DNA of 64,000 nt, taken from the NCBI RefSeq assembly GCF_900142375.1, contig NZ_FRAR01000022.1, positions 45,772 to 109,771 of the forward strand, in the 5' to 3' direction. Positions 16,890 to 25,791 of this stretch are shown one piece after another. A program made the position numbers and the translations under genes. The first letter of the stretch is position 1, and each line of letters starts with the position of its first letter. A model generated the notes under the pieces. It ran no database searches. It had not been told where the DNA came from and worked only from the letters and a program-made list of their open reading frames with translations. This DNA comes from Desulforamulus aeronauticus DSM 10349 (lineage in GTDB: Bacteria; Bacillota; Desulfotomaculia; Desulfotomaculales; Desulfotomaculaceae).

Positions 16890-17657
16890 ATGGGAACTAA
16901 TCGTATACAGTGGAAAAATGGTTTTTGTGATGGCATTCCGATCGGTCTGGGATACTTTGCCGTCTCATTTACCTTTGGTATTCTTGCTAAAAAGGCAGGT
17001 CTTACGCTGTTTCAAGCAGTTGTGATTTCTTTAACCAATCTAACTTCCGCAGGCCAATTTGCCGCATTAGGGTTAATGGGAGCTTCTGCGACCTATCTGG
17101 AAATGGCATCTGCTCAACTGATTCTAAACCTACGATACTGTCTGATGTCGTGTGCACTATCGCAAAAACTAGATGCAAAAGCTCCTTTTATCCACCGGTT
17201 CTTGCTTGCTCATGGAATAACTGATGAAATTTTCGGTGTCGCGGTTTGTAAAAGCGGCAAACTCAATCCATTCTATAATTATGGATTGATGAGCAGCGCT
17301 ATTCCGGGATGGACGCTTGGCACATTTTTCGGTGTAATTTCTGGGGAGGTTTTGCCTGAAAGAATAATAAATGCTTTGAGTATTGCGCTTTACGGCATGT
17401 TTATTGCGGTGATTATTCCACCGGCCAAAGGCAATAAAGTTTTGACTGGTATTATTTTATTATCAATGTTAATGAGTTCGTTTTTTGCAAAGTTAGAGAT
17501 ATTCCATCATGTTTCTCCAGGATTTAAAATTATTATTTTGACAATACTGATTGCTGGGATAGCGGCATTCCTATTCCCTATAAGGGAAGCGGATGAAGAT
17601 TGTTCTGCAGGGGGTAAGAGCATTGCTCCTGCTCTCCAAGAAGGCGGGTTAACATGA
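16890..17657 (+). CDS. azlC: AzlC-family branched-chain amino acid exporter, large subunit
   Basis: A 255-residue membrane protein with the AzlC start pattern (GFCDGIPIGLGYFAVSFTFG) and the conserved SLTNLTSAGQFAALGLMGA segment. With AzlD it forms an exporter for branched-chain amino acids and analogues. ATG at 16890 is preferred over 16848 because AAGGAT precedes it and homology starts there. It overlaps azlD by ATGA. Confidence 0.9.
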   Translation: MGTNRIQWKNGFCDGIPIGLGYFAVSFTFGILAKKAGLTLFQAVVISLTNLTSAGQFAALGLMGASATYLEMASAQLILNLRYCLMSCALSQKLDAKAPFIHRFLLAHGITDEIFGVAVCKSGKLNPFYNYGLMSSAIPGWTLGTFFGVISGEVLPERIINALSIALYGMFIAVIIPPAKGNKVLTGIILLSMLMSSFFAKLEIFHHVSPGFKIIILTILIAGIAAFLFPIREADEDCSAGGKSIAPALQEGGLT

Positions 17658-17962
17658 GCGGGAATATCTATCTGTATATATTGGTTATGGCTGGAGTAAC
17701 CTATCTGATACGACTCATCCCTTTGACGTTGCTAAGAAGAGACATCAGTAACGTCTATATTAAAACATTTCTGTATTATGTTCCTTTTGTTACGTTGGCA
17801 GTAATGATATTTCCCGCTATTCTGAACGCAACTGCAAATACTTGGTCTGCTTTGGGCGGGTTTGTTGTCGCGGTTATTCTTGCATATCAGGGAAGCAGTC
17901 TCTTTAAAGTCTCGGCGGTTGCTTGCATTGCAGTTTTCTTAATTGAACTTATCATCTATTGA
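17654..17962 (+). CDS. azlD: AzlD-family branched-chain amino acid exporter, small subunit
   Basis: A 102-residue protein with four membrane segments and the family pattern TYLIRLIPLTLLR near the N terminus, then YVPFVTLAVMIFPAIL. It overlaps the azlC stop, so the two subunits are translationally coupled. A terminator follows 15 bp later. Confidence 0.9.
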   Translation: MSGNIYLYILVMAGVTYLIRLIPLTLLRRDISNVYIKTFLYYVPFVTLAVMIFPAILNATANTWSALGGFVVAVILAYQGSSLFKVSAVACIAVFLIELIIY

Positions 17963-17977
17963 ATAGAGTATCTGTAT

Positions 17978-18005
17978 ACTCTCGGGATAAATGCCGAGAG
18001 TTTTC
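17978..18005 (+). terminator. azlCD terminator
   Basis: ACTCTCGG/CCGAGAGT stem with an 8-nt loop, then TTTCTC. Confidence 0.85.
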
Positions 18006-18297
18006 TCATTATCTGAATACTCCGCGCCTAGATATCAAGGGGATGGTAAACGGGAAAATCAGACCGTAACTAGTCAGTAGAAAATACAACAAAGGAAATG
18101 CTATTTTGATATCGGCAAAGTATAAAGATAAATCAACGCCCTAGTCTGATATAACCTAACTCTTTCGTAGAAGATTAAAAGGCAGGGGGGTTCCTTTCCT
18201 TGATTTGCGCTTTGGTGTATAATTTCTTTATAAAGCTTGGCTTGGTAATAGAGCTAATTAAGATCTAAAATACTAAAAGTAAGAGGGTTCTATAATT

Positions 18298-18846
18298 ATG
18301 AGAGAAAAAGCAATGTCTGTATTAAAGCAATACAATAAGAATGAAGCGCTTATTCGCCACGGTATTGCAGTGGAAGCGGTGATGCGCTATTTTGCTACGG
18401 AAGCCGAGGAAGATGTAGACTATTGGGGTGCCGTTGGGCTTCTGCATGATGTAGACTATGAAATGTATCCAGATGAACACTGCAAAAAAGCGCCTGAATT
18501 ATTGAAAGCTGCAGGTTATGATGATACATTCATATATTCAGTCATTAGTCATGGACACGGATTGGTGGTAGATGCAGAACCAACACTATACATGGAAAAG
18601 GTACTTTTTACAATAGATGAGTTGACTGGGCTAATAGGAGCTGCTGCTTTAATGCGTCCATCAAAGTCAGTCATGGATATAGAAGTCAAAAGTGTAAAAA
18701 AGAAGTTCAAAGATAAACACTTTGCAGCCGGTGTGAATCGTGAGGTTATTCTACAAGGATGTAAAAACCTTAATATGGAACTTGACGATGTTATTAACAA
18801 ATGCATCCTCGGTATGCGCACAATGGCGGCTGAAATTGGATTATAA
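18298..18846 (+). CDS. HD-domain hydrolase
   Basis: A 182-residue HD phosphohydrolase-type protein. The metal ligands are seen in RHGIAVEAV, in the HD pair GLLHDVDYEMYP and in SHGHG. Similar stand-alone proteins are annotated as HDIG hydrolases of unknown substrate. AGAGGGTTC lies upstream. The 335 bp before it hold no gene. Confidence 0.85.
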   Translation: MREKAMSVLKQYNKNEALIRHGIAVEAVMRYFATEAEEDVDYWGAVGLLHDVDYEMYPDEHCKKAPELLKAAGYDDTFIYSVISHGHGLVVDAEPTLYMEKVLFTIDELTGLIGAAALMRPSKSVMDIEVKSVKKKFKDKHFAAGVNREVILQGCKNLNMELDDVINKCILGMRTMAAEIGL

Positions 18847-18875
18847 ATATTAAATGACCAAATACAATAACCTAT

Positions 18876-18957
18876 GAGAACGTAACGAGTTTTGTGTAAA
18901 TGGCAATACTTACCACTAAGGAGGAAGTACCATTTATGCAAAACTCGTTACGTTCTC
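18876..18957. mobile_element. 82-bp MITE of the IS256-like element
   Basis: Perfect 19-bp terminal inverted repeats (GAGAACGTAACGAGTTTTG at 18876-18894, complement at 18939-18957) enclose 44 bp. The interior matches the leader of the IS remnant at 7219-7262 (TACTTACCACTAAGGAGG). No clear target duplication is visible. Confidence 0.85.
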
Positions 18958-19102
18958 CGTGTGTTGTACACAAAACCTTCCGCCAATGCCCTACCAGCTT
19001 CAAACGACATCTTTTTGTCTCTTCAAGGCATGTGGAGTGCGTGGCTTTGATAGAGCAGGCTTAGAGAGTTTTATGTGTTCCCTCGGTAATCTACGCAAAA
19101 AT

Positions 19103-19185
19103 AGGTGACTCTGAAATGCCGGAAAGTGAGAGCCATACCTCCGGTGTAAGTGAGCCACAGTTCCGTTATGAGAGCCATCTTTAGT
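19103..19185. mobile_element. IS21-like end remnant
   Basis: Repeated GTGAGAGCCAT / GTGAGCCAC / ATGAGAGCCAT units spaced by about 25 bp resemble the multiple end repeats of IS21-family elements. No transposase gene remains. The 18.96-19.1 kb part holds nothing that I recognise. Confidence 0.4.
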
Positions 19186-19214
19186 AAAGACCACTAACTA
19201 ACATCTTACAAGGC

Positions 19215-19257
19215 AAAAGCAAAGCCCCTGCCCTTATCGGCCGGAAACTTTGCTTTT
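19215..19257. terminator. Hairpin after the ABC-F gene
   Basis: AAAAGCAAAG/CTTTGCTTTT, a 10-bp stem with a 23-nt loop. The A/T runs in the arms let it work in either direction. Confidence 0.6.
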
Positions 19258-19332
19258 ACTGATTGACTAATAGTAAGCGCTTACATTTATTTTGTACGAT
19301 ACTTTCTCTTTCCTGGTAGACCGAAGAATTAT

Positions 19333-21066
19333 TTACAAAAGTTTCCGACACTCATTCAGTTCTCGTGCTTTTCTCATATACTCTTCATTGAGACTTTTCT
19401 TCTCGTCCTCACCTAAGCTATCATTCAATTTTCCGCCAATGAACGCCAAGTCACATTCAAGTTTCAGGATGCGGTTACGAATCGTTATAAAATCCAATTC
19501 ACCTGTATTTTGAATACACTCATTTTTTCTTTTTCGCAGGTAATAATCATAGTTTCCGTCATAACATTTCAGCGAACCATGCTCAAGCAACATGATTTTG
19601 GCGGCAATCCTTTGTACAAAATAGATATCGTGTGAAACAAATAGTATTCCTCCTGCATATTGTTCCAAGACTTCTTCAATTTTTTCTTTGGCAGCAATAT
19701 CTAAATAGTTGGTCGGTTCATCTAAAATAAGAAAGTTTGCGCCTGATAAAATCAGCCTGGCAAATGCAACCCGAGATTTTTCTCCCATGCTCAACCCCTT
19801 AATCTTTTTGTAAACATCGTCTTTTCTAAAAAGAAGGCAGGCAAGCAGGGTTCGAAGATCTTCTGTTGATTTATCCACTGTAGTAACGCTTTCAAGTATA
19901 GTTCTATAGGCTTTAAGTTCTTCAAATTCCTGAGAAAAGTAGCCTATTCTAAGAGCAGAGTCTAAGGATAATTGGCCTTGAAAATTACGATCAACACCAC
20001 AAAGTATTTTTATAAGGGAGGTTTTTCCCGATCCGTTTTCGCCTAATAAGGCCACTTTTTCACCCCTGCCAATCGTAAAAGACAGATCTTCAAAGACGAC
20101 ATTGCTACCATAAGCCTTGGCCAATTGGTGCGCACGTATAATAACAGGGGATAATTTGTTTCTCTGGACATGAAATTTGTTAATAAAGTCAAATGCCGGG
20201 ATCGGAATCTGCTGCGGTTTTTCTATTTTATTTTTTAATAATCGAGCAAGCTCTTTTTCTTTTGCCTTAATAGCGCTGGCTTGTGTTTTTGCAGCATTTT
20301 TATAGTCAGAGCATTTTTGCGCACTCACTAGCCATTTTCTTCTATTGCGAATAGTTTGGTTCAGTTGCTCAATTTGTTTTTGTTGCTTTTCATATTCTTT
20401 AAGAGTATGCTTAACTTCATTTTCTTTTTGTATTTTATATTCGGAATAATTGCCTTTATAGGACTTTAAGCCCGTGACAGTTAAATCCCATATTCGATCT
20501 GTCACCCGATCTAAAAGATATCTGTTATGCGATATGATTAAAACCGACTGCTTAATTCGCTTAATAATCTTTTCTAGTAACGTAGCACTATCGATATCCA
20601 AATGATTTGTGGGTTCATCAAGAATCAACAAGTCAAAATTTCTTGTAAGAACTTTGCAGAGCATGAGTTTCGTTTTTTCTCCACCACTTAAGTTTGTTGC
20701 TTGCTGCTCCCACAGATCTTCGTGAATTTCCATTTGATGCAACGATTTTTGAACAATGGTATCAATTGGTTCATTTACATCGGAATTTTTGCTGACCGCT
20801 TTATATAATTCATCGTACACGGTAGTCCCTGATTCAAAATCTGGGTATTGTTGCAGATAGATTATGAGTGAATTATGGGGCGAATATTCAATGCTGCCCA
20901 TATCTGGAATTTCCGCACCAGCTAGAATTCTGGCGAATGTTGTTTTTCCAATACCGTTGCCCCCAATAAAACCTATTTTCTCGCCATTATTAATTTTACC
21001 GCTTATATTTGCCAATACCATCTTACCATGGTAAATTTTGCATACTCCCTCAAAGAGTATACTCAT
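19333..21066 (-). CDS. ABC-F ribosomal protection / antibiotic resistance ATPase
   Basis: A 577-residue soluble protein with two ABC domains and no membrane segment. Walker A motifs are GGNGIGKTTF and GENGSGKTSL; signatures are LSGGEKTKLML and LSMGEKSRVAF; Walker B motifs are LLILDEPTNHLD and FLILDEPTNYLD. The linker between them is long and basic (residues about 230-300), as in ribosome-binding resistance ABC-F proteins (Vga/Lsa/VmlR group). ATG at 21066 has AAAGGAGAT upstream. A leader peptide and terminator precede it, which fits drug-induced attenuation. Confidence 0.88.
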   Translation of the reverse strand: MSILFEGVCKIYHGKMVLANISGKINNGEKIGFIGGNGIGKTTFARILAGAEIPDMGSIEYSPHNSLIIYLQQYPDFESGTTVYDELYKAVSKNSDVNEPIDTIVQKSLHQMEIHEDLWEQQATNLSGGEKTKLMLCKVLTRNFDLLILDEPTNHLDIDSATLLEKIIKRIKQSVLIISHNRYLLDRVTDRIWDLTVTGLKSYKGNYSEYKIQKENEVKHTLKEYEKQQKQIEQLNQTIRNRRKWLVSAQKCSDYKNAAKTQASAIKAKEKELARLLKNKIEKPQQIPIPAFDFINKFHVQRNKLSPVIIRAHQLAKAYGSNVVFEDLSFTIGRGEKVALLGENGSGKTSLIKILCGVDRNFQGQLSLDSALRIGYFSQEFEELKAYRTILESVTTVDKSTEDLRTLLACLLFRKDDVYKKIKGLSMGEKSRVAFARLILSGANFLILDEPTNYLDIAAKEKIEEVLEQYAGGILFVSHDIYFVQRIAAKIMLLEHGSLKCYDGNYDYYLRKRKNECIQNTGELDFITIRNRILKLECDLAFIGGKLNDSLGEDEKKSLNEEYMRKARELNECRKLL

Positions 21067-21106
21067 TAACCCCATCTCCTTTACTGATGATCTTGGAGAA
21101 GGGCAC

Positions 21107-21138
21107 AAAAAAAGACGATAGAGAACATCCTCGCCTTT
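21107..21138 (-). terminator. Attenuator terminator of the ABC-F gene
   Basis: Minus strand AAAGGCGA pairs with TCGTCTTT (one G-U pair), loop of 12 nt, then a run of seven T. It lies between the leader peptide and the ABC-F start. Confidence 0.65.
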
Positions 21139-21174
21139 GGCTGTAACTGGTTTATAGCATAGGAATAAAAACAG

Positions 21175-21252
21175 TTAGCAATAAAGATGTGCCTCCTCCT
21201 GAACTTCTAAATTTAGTTTGTGATTATTCAAGATTAATTTATTTTTACACAT
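21175..21252 (-). CDS. Leader peptide of the ABC-F gene (25 aa)
   Basis: On the minus strand a strong AGGAGGT site precedes ATG at 21252. The 25-codon ORF (MCKNKLILNNHKLNLEVQEE, then AHLYC) ends in TAA at 21175, 37 bp before the attenuator terminator. Drug-stalled ribosomes on this ORF could favour an anti-terminator, as known for other ABC-F resistance genes. The mechanism is inferred. Confidence 0.6.
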   Translation of the reverse strand: MCKNKLILNNHKLNLEVQEEAHLYC

Positions 21253-21569
21253 CTTTTTGTACCTCCTGTTCTTAATGATAGATTCAACAATACCATATGT
21301 AACCTCAAATAGCAAGTATAGTGGCATAGCTTGACCTGCTAATTTGTATGTGACCTTCTCCCCAAAAACTAGTCCACCAAAAATGTCAGCTTTTTGATAA
21401 AGTTCGTATTATCCATATAATTGGATGTTCGTGGAACTCTTGATGTAAGCAATCAAGGAGGAGGGGGCGTAAACTCTTACTCGTTGCATTAATCACCTTT
21501 CTGCCATGTGTGTGCCAGTAAAAAGGATAGTTCTTTTTACATAAAATAACTATTGGTTAGGCATTCCCA

Positions 21570-21879
21570 AAGTGGACTGATAGGAGTCATCGAACTGGAA
21601 CAATCGATGCTGCCGTGATGCTACGTTCTTTGGCTGTAGCCACCGACCAGCGTAAAGAGGAGCTATTGCCACTGCTCTGGGTGAATAAGGCATTAGAGCT
21701 AGCCCGCGGTAGGAGTGGTGGCTTATTTGTTAACCAACACAGTAGAAATGTTCATGGGAGGGGAGGGGGTTACCAGGATAGAACGCCAAGAAATCCCGGA
21801 GGACCTACTGCATCAATCAACATTGGGCACAGCCTGCTTGATTAGTAGTACCTGTATGAAGTTAGAGATCAATCAATAA
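21570..21879 (+). pseudogene. arsN: arsN-type GNAT acetyltransferase pseudogene
   Basis: Pieces in three frames line up with one protein: GLIGVIELEQ, then DAAVMLRSLAVATDQRK, then AYLLTNTVEMFMGGEGVTRI followed by ERQEIPEDLLHQ and the ending SSTCMKLEINQ, TAA at 21877-21879. The order and motifs match the ArsN-like acetyltransferase remnant at 43.7-44.1 kb and the family ending. At least two frameshifts and a lost start make it dead. A GTTAACATAAT site follows 8 bp later. Confidence 0.8.
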
Positions 21880-21886
21880 GAGCGAA

Positions 21887-21897
21887 GTTAACATAAT
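21887..21897 (+). repeat. GTTAACATAAT site
   Basis: Shares GTTAACATAAT with 15527, 22411, 40346 and 40844. Between this site and 22411 (524 bp) no gene is recognisable; the largest ORF there has no family features. Confidence 0.45.
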
Positions 21898-22410
21898 GGG
21901 GCCAGCCCAGAGACAGGAGGCCTACCATAAAACCTCAATGGAAAGCTTAATCTTAACTTCACCGTTCAGTCATGTATTCCTACCCAGGTTTAAATGGATG
22001 GCATCCCACCACCAAATACCACTAAACCACGTACAGGCAGAGTAGTGGAAACAAGTTAATGCTTTCTCCATAAAAAGCTCATACGAACTACGTTCATAAC
22101 CAATCGAATTGGCATTCATAAAGGAATACATCAAATGACTCTCTGTGCTGACCCCAGCGTAAAAGCCAATATGCAAACTAGCCCAACCATAAGCCAACAA
22201 CAGCCTGGAACCGTGCTTTGAGAGTAAAACTGACAACACTCTGGCGAGGTACCTGAAAGACCCTAAGGGAATGCCTGATCTGCCATACAAATTCAAACCT
22301 CAATCAAACACTAGGCGAAGCCTGTAATTACAATGATTCTGGCAACCAATTAATTAATGCCAGTTCATCTATGTGCAGAGAGGCACCCCTATCGCATTTT
22401 TATGGTCAAA

Positions 22411-22425
22411 GTTAACATAATATAC
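22411..22425 (+). repeat. GTTAACATAATATAC site
   Basis: A further copy of the site, 121 bp downstream of the recombinase gene stop (minus strand). The 15 bases are identical to those at 40844. Confidence 0.5.
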
Positions 22426-22545
22426 AATCTGAGATCGGTTAATAAAAAGAGAAGAGGGCTAAACCCTTATATATCAAAGTTTTATCCCTCTAGGAGTTTG
22501 TGCTGATGTTGACACAATAATATTTTCCGGAACCAGATAGTTATA

Positions 22546-23184
22546 CTATCTTTTTTTAATGGAAGAGATAAGTTTGGTGTAAATTCTTGCATTGTTTAAA
22601 TTTTTATGACCAAGTAATTCTGAAATATACTCATACGGAAATCCACGAAGGGCTAATTCTGTAGCAAATGTATGTCGAAAAGAATGAGCGGTAACGTTTT
22701 GATTTATGTTGGCTTTTTCAGCATACATTTTTATTATTTTATGTATTCCTTGGCGGGTAAATGGTTTACCTAATCTAGTAACAAATAGATATGGAGAGTT
22801 ATCTGCCCTTAAATCAAGATATCTAGTAATTCTAGCACCACAATCAGATGTAAATAAGACAAATCTTTCCTTATTCCCTTTTCCATTACGAATCCAAATC
22901 TGATGCCCATTCCATCTAATATCCTCTAGCAAAATATTTATCAATTCACTGACTCTTACACCGGTATAAAAAAGTGTTTCTATTATAGCTCTGTCTCTTG
23001 GGCTTTCTTTCGTTGCTTCACGAAGTTTAAACATGGTTTCCATATCTAAATGACCTGGTAAATCTTGATTTGCTTTGGGAGATTCTATACTTAAGACAGG
23101 ATTTTTTGTGAGTACACCTTCTTCAAAACAGAATTGGAAGAATGTCTTTAAAGCTGCTAATTTTAATTTGACCGTCCTTACTAT
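22546..23184 (-). pseudogene. Tyrosine recombinase, C-terminal fragment
   Basis: The minus-strand frame is open from about 23184 to the stop at 22546. It holds the end of an N-terminal SAM-like domain (KLKLAALKTFFQFCFEEGVL) and a full catalytic domain: Arg in GVRVSEL, HSFRHTFAT, LLGHKN and Tyr in ARIYTKL. The 5' part is missing; instead the frame overlaps the end of another recombinase fragment. With only a weak internal start (ATG at 23043) it is unlikely to be a working recombinase, although all catalytic residues are present. Confidence 0.75.
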
Positions 23185-23671
23185 CTAACAACTCCACAAT
23201 TATACGATCTCTTAGAGATAGATTCTCCGCAAAAATTTTTACTTTTGCACGGTCCGAACATTCAAGATTTTTGGGGAGAGATTTTGGAACTTTACTTCTC
23301 CATCTTTTCTTAATAGGTATCGAATCAATAAGCTCCTCGCTTAAACAATAATTAAAAAAACATGATAGTATAGAAATAGCTTGGTTTGATGTGCTCGTTT
23401 TTTTTCCGATTTCATATCTCTTTAGCCATTCAAGTACATCTTCATGGTTAATGTCTTTCAAATCTTTTTTAAATTCACTAAAGAACTTGGACAAAAAGCG
23501 TTCATATTTGGTTAGTGTTAAGTTTGATTTTTCAGTAAACCTCTTGTAATTTATAAACGCTTCAATAATATCTTTATATTGTATCCAACTCTCATAACAG
23601 TTCACTATAAGCACCCCTTTTTTAAATTTAATATTTGCCCCATAGCGCTTATTTATACGAATTATATGCAA
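23123..23671 (-). pseudogene. Tyrosine recombinase, N-terminal fragment
   Basis: A 182-residue ORF with an N-terminal core-binding domain (YERFLSKFFSEFKKDLKDIN, then TSTSNQAISILSCFFNYCLS). It runs up to the beginning of a catalytic domain (LSLRDRIIVELL) and then loses homology. It is joined to the C-terminal part of a different recombinase in another frame. The natural reading is a deletion that fused two adjacent recombinase genes of a multi-recombinase element. Confidence 0.7.
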
Positions 23672-24496
23672 CTATTCACAAAATATTGTTTCTTGTTTTT
23701 CTTTTATTGTAGGAACAACATTTCATTCATGTATCATTGTATCAATGTATCATAGAGCCAATGTATTGATTATATTTAATATTGCATCTTTGCATCATTC
23801 ATCATATATATTATCTCTTTATACGTTAGGAGTTAGTATTTATCAATATGGCTTGAGAATTTCAAAGAATATCACTATAATTCAGTTTTTAAGTATTTCA
23901 TGCTCAAAGAGTAAAGTTAAGCAAGGCAAAAAAGACTTTGTCAACCGAGTATTTCTTGATCATCCAAGTCTGGGAATCTGTCACCAACTATGTTCATCTT
24001 AGATATATTAAGAAGAATGGGACAATGCAGCTTGAGCAAGGAATTACAATGAGGGGTAAATCTGAATTGTAAGGATTGAAAGAGTGGAGCAACCTAAAGT
24101 TGAAAGGGAAGTAAGTTATGACTGATCTTTCCCCAGTAAATTAAACATCGGGTTAAGCAGCTTTAACTATAATAGGTTCAGTCCAAATTACACTCTAAAC
24201 CCTATATCCATCAAACCGGGGGAATTACAAGATTATAGATTTATTCTTCTTACCAAAATGGCTTAGACAATTTTAAAATAAACTAAATCTCTTAATGGTG
24301 AGCCGTCTAAGACGTACTCTAAGTTATCACAATATATTAGGATAGTCTTATGTAAGCCAGAGCTTTTAAAAACTCCAACATTTTACTCTTTATTGAGAAT
24401 AAACTGACTTTTTGTGGATGTTTTAGGAGGAATAATCAGGAAACATGCGAAATGTTGTTAGATAAAATAATTCAAGTTATTGTACAAAAGCTATGT
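23672..24496. other. Gene-free spacer
   Basis: An AT-rich stretch without a convincing gene. At 23729-23773 the short word TGTATCA/TGTATTGA recurs four times within 45 bp, upstream of the recombinase gene, which could be arm-type binding sites. An 85-codon ORF at 23745-24002 has no recognisable feature. Confidence 0.4.
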
Positions 24497-24513
24497 AACT
24501 AATGTCTATAGTG
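24497..24513 (-). repeat. Cassette-site family, copy (minus orientation)
   Basis: AACTAATGTCTATAGTG; nearly repeats the next site 49 bp later, including flank CTA-TAAGAA. Confidence 0.5.
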
Positions 24514-24545
24514 TAAAGCTAGTAAGAAATTAAATAAGCATAACC

Positions 24546-24566
24546 AACTAATGTCTATAATGCGAA
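24546..24566 (-). repeat. Cassette-site family, copy (minus orientation)
   Basis: AACTAATGTCTATAATGCGAA; its complement TTCGCATTATAGACATTAG matches the plus-oriented sites at 25701 and 29267 in the CATWATNNAYATTA core. It lies 86 bp before the DUF4238 gene. Confidence 0.6.
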
Positions 24567-24651
24567 CCTAATAAGAAGTTCGGGATGCTTTCGGTTAGTT
24601 GAAGTCTTTTTATAGTTCTCAAAAACCTTGTAAAAAGGGGTTAACAAAATT

Positions 24652-25689
24652 ATGGCAGATACTAAAAAGGAACACTATGTTCCTCAGTGTTATTTAAGAC
24701 ATTTTGCTTCTACGGAAGAACGCATAAATGTATTTGATAAAGAAAAAATGGAAGTACGTACTAATCAAGATATTTTAAATGTTGCAATGAAAAATCGTTT
24801 CTATGATTTGAATTTATTTGATATGTATAAAAAAGCTGTATCAGCCGAACAAGAAAAAATCAAGAAAGAACTTGGTGAATTATTGGGAACTGACAACATT
24901 GAGGCTGCACTAAATGATATTGATAGCCAGCAATATATTGAGAAAAAATTCTTTAGTGAAGGTGTAGAGAGCATATACAGTTTTATGTTAGAAAATATAA
25001 TTAAAAAGAGCAGTAATGGAAACCAATGGATTATACAGAACTGCTATGCTTTATCAAAAAGTGAAAAAGAACTCTTTTCACTTTTTGTTGCCATCCAAAT
25101 AATTAGAACAAAATCATTTAGAGATACTATAGGCGCAACGTTCGAAAAATTTATAGAAACTATGACTTACAAATCACAAATGAACGAAGAAGATGCTTTG
25201 CCCAAAGAGGCTTTTAAGGTTTCTGTAGATAAGGAATATGTCAAATTACAACATAATGGAATAATACTTGACCCTGAAATGGCATTAGAATTTGCAAAGG
25301 TGCTTGTAAAGCATATTTGGGTTATTTATGTTAATAAGACAAACACCCCTTTCTATACATCTGATGACCCTGTAGTTAATATTCCTCATAAACATGATAC
25401 ATTTTTAAGTTATGGGGGATTAAATTCGGAGGGAATTGAAATTCTGTTTCCCATATCATCTAATTTATTATTAGGCATGTACCATGCCGAGACCTATAAT
25501 GATATTTTTACCGATAGAAAATATATGGCTGTCAATGATCATAAATGGGTAGAATATTTTAACAGCGCACAAGTTGTTCATAGTCAAAGATGTATATTTT
25601 CTATTAGTAATAATTTTGATTTAGCAGAAGAAATATGTCGTGAAAATCCAGATATACAAATATTTAAACCACGAGTAGAAGTACTATAA
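24652..25689 (+). CDS. DUF4238 family protein
   Basis: A 345-residue soluble protein with the DUF4238 hallmarks: the start HYVPQCYLRHFAS and the C-terminal TPFYTSDDPVVN. The family is common in accessory islands; its function is not established, though a role in defence or toxicity is often suspected. AAAGGGG lies upstream. It stands alone, framed by members of the site family, as a single-gene cassette would be. Confidence 0.8.
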   Translation: MADTKKEHYVPQCYLRHFASTEERINVFDKEKMEVRTNQDILNVAMKNRFYDLNLFDMYKKAVSAEQEKIKKELGELLGTDNIEAALNDIDSQQYIEKKFFSEGVESIYSFMLENIIKKSSNGNQWIIQNCYALSKSEKELFSLFVAIQIIRTKSFRDTIGATFEKFIETMTYKSQMNEEDALPKEAFKVSVDKEYVKLQHNGIILDPEMALEFAKVLVKHIWVIYVNKTNTPFYTSDDPVVNIPHKHDTFLSYGGLNSEGIEILFPISSNLLLGMYHAETYNDIFTDRKYMAVNDHKWVEYFNSAQVVHSQRCIFSISNNFDLAEEICRENPDIQIFKPRVEVL

Positions 25690-25700
25690 GATAAATCAAT

Positions 25701-25767
25701 TAGGCTTCGCATTATGTTTAGAACATACCGGACTTTTAGAGAACGTTAAACTACACATAATCCATAT
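25701..25767 (+). repeat. Paired cassette sites after DUF4238
   Basis: TAGGCTTCGCATTATGTTTAG (25701-25721) and CTACACATAATCCATAT (25751-25767) are in partly inverted register (CATTATGTTTAG against GGATTATGTGTAG on the complement), 30 bp apart. This is an attC-like imperfect palindrome starting 11 bp after the stop codon. Confidence 0.6.
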
Positions 25768-25791
25768 AACTAACTTGCTAAGGAGAATGTG

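Noticed and set aside
21970..22296. 108-codon minus-strand ORF between two GTTAACATAAT sites
   Set aside because: No ribosome site, no family features, and the 524-bp stretch around it has the look of decayed or non-coding sequence.
23729..23773. Tandem TGTATCA words as a CRISPR or iteron array
   Set aside because: Units are too short and irregular, no Cas or Rep gene is nearby; only mentioned as possible recombinase arm sites.
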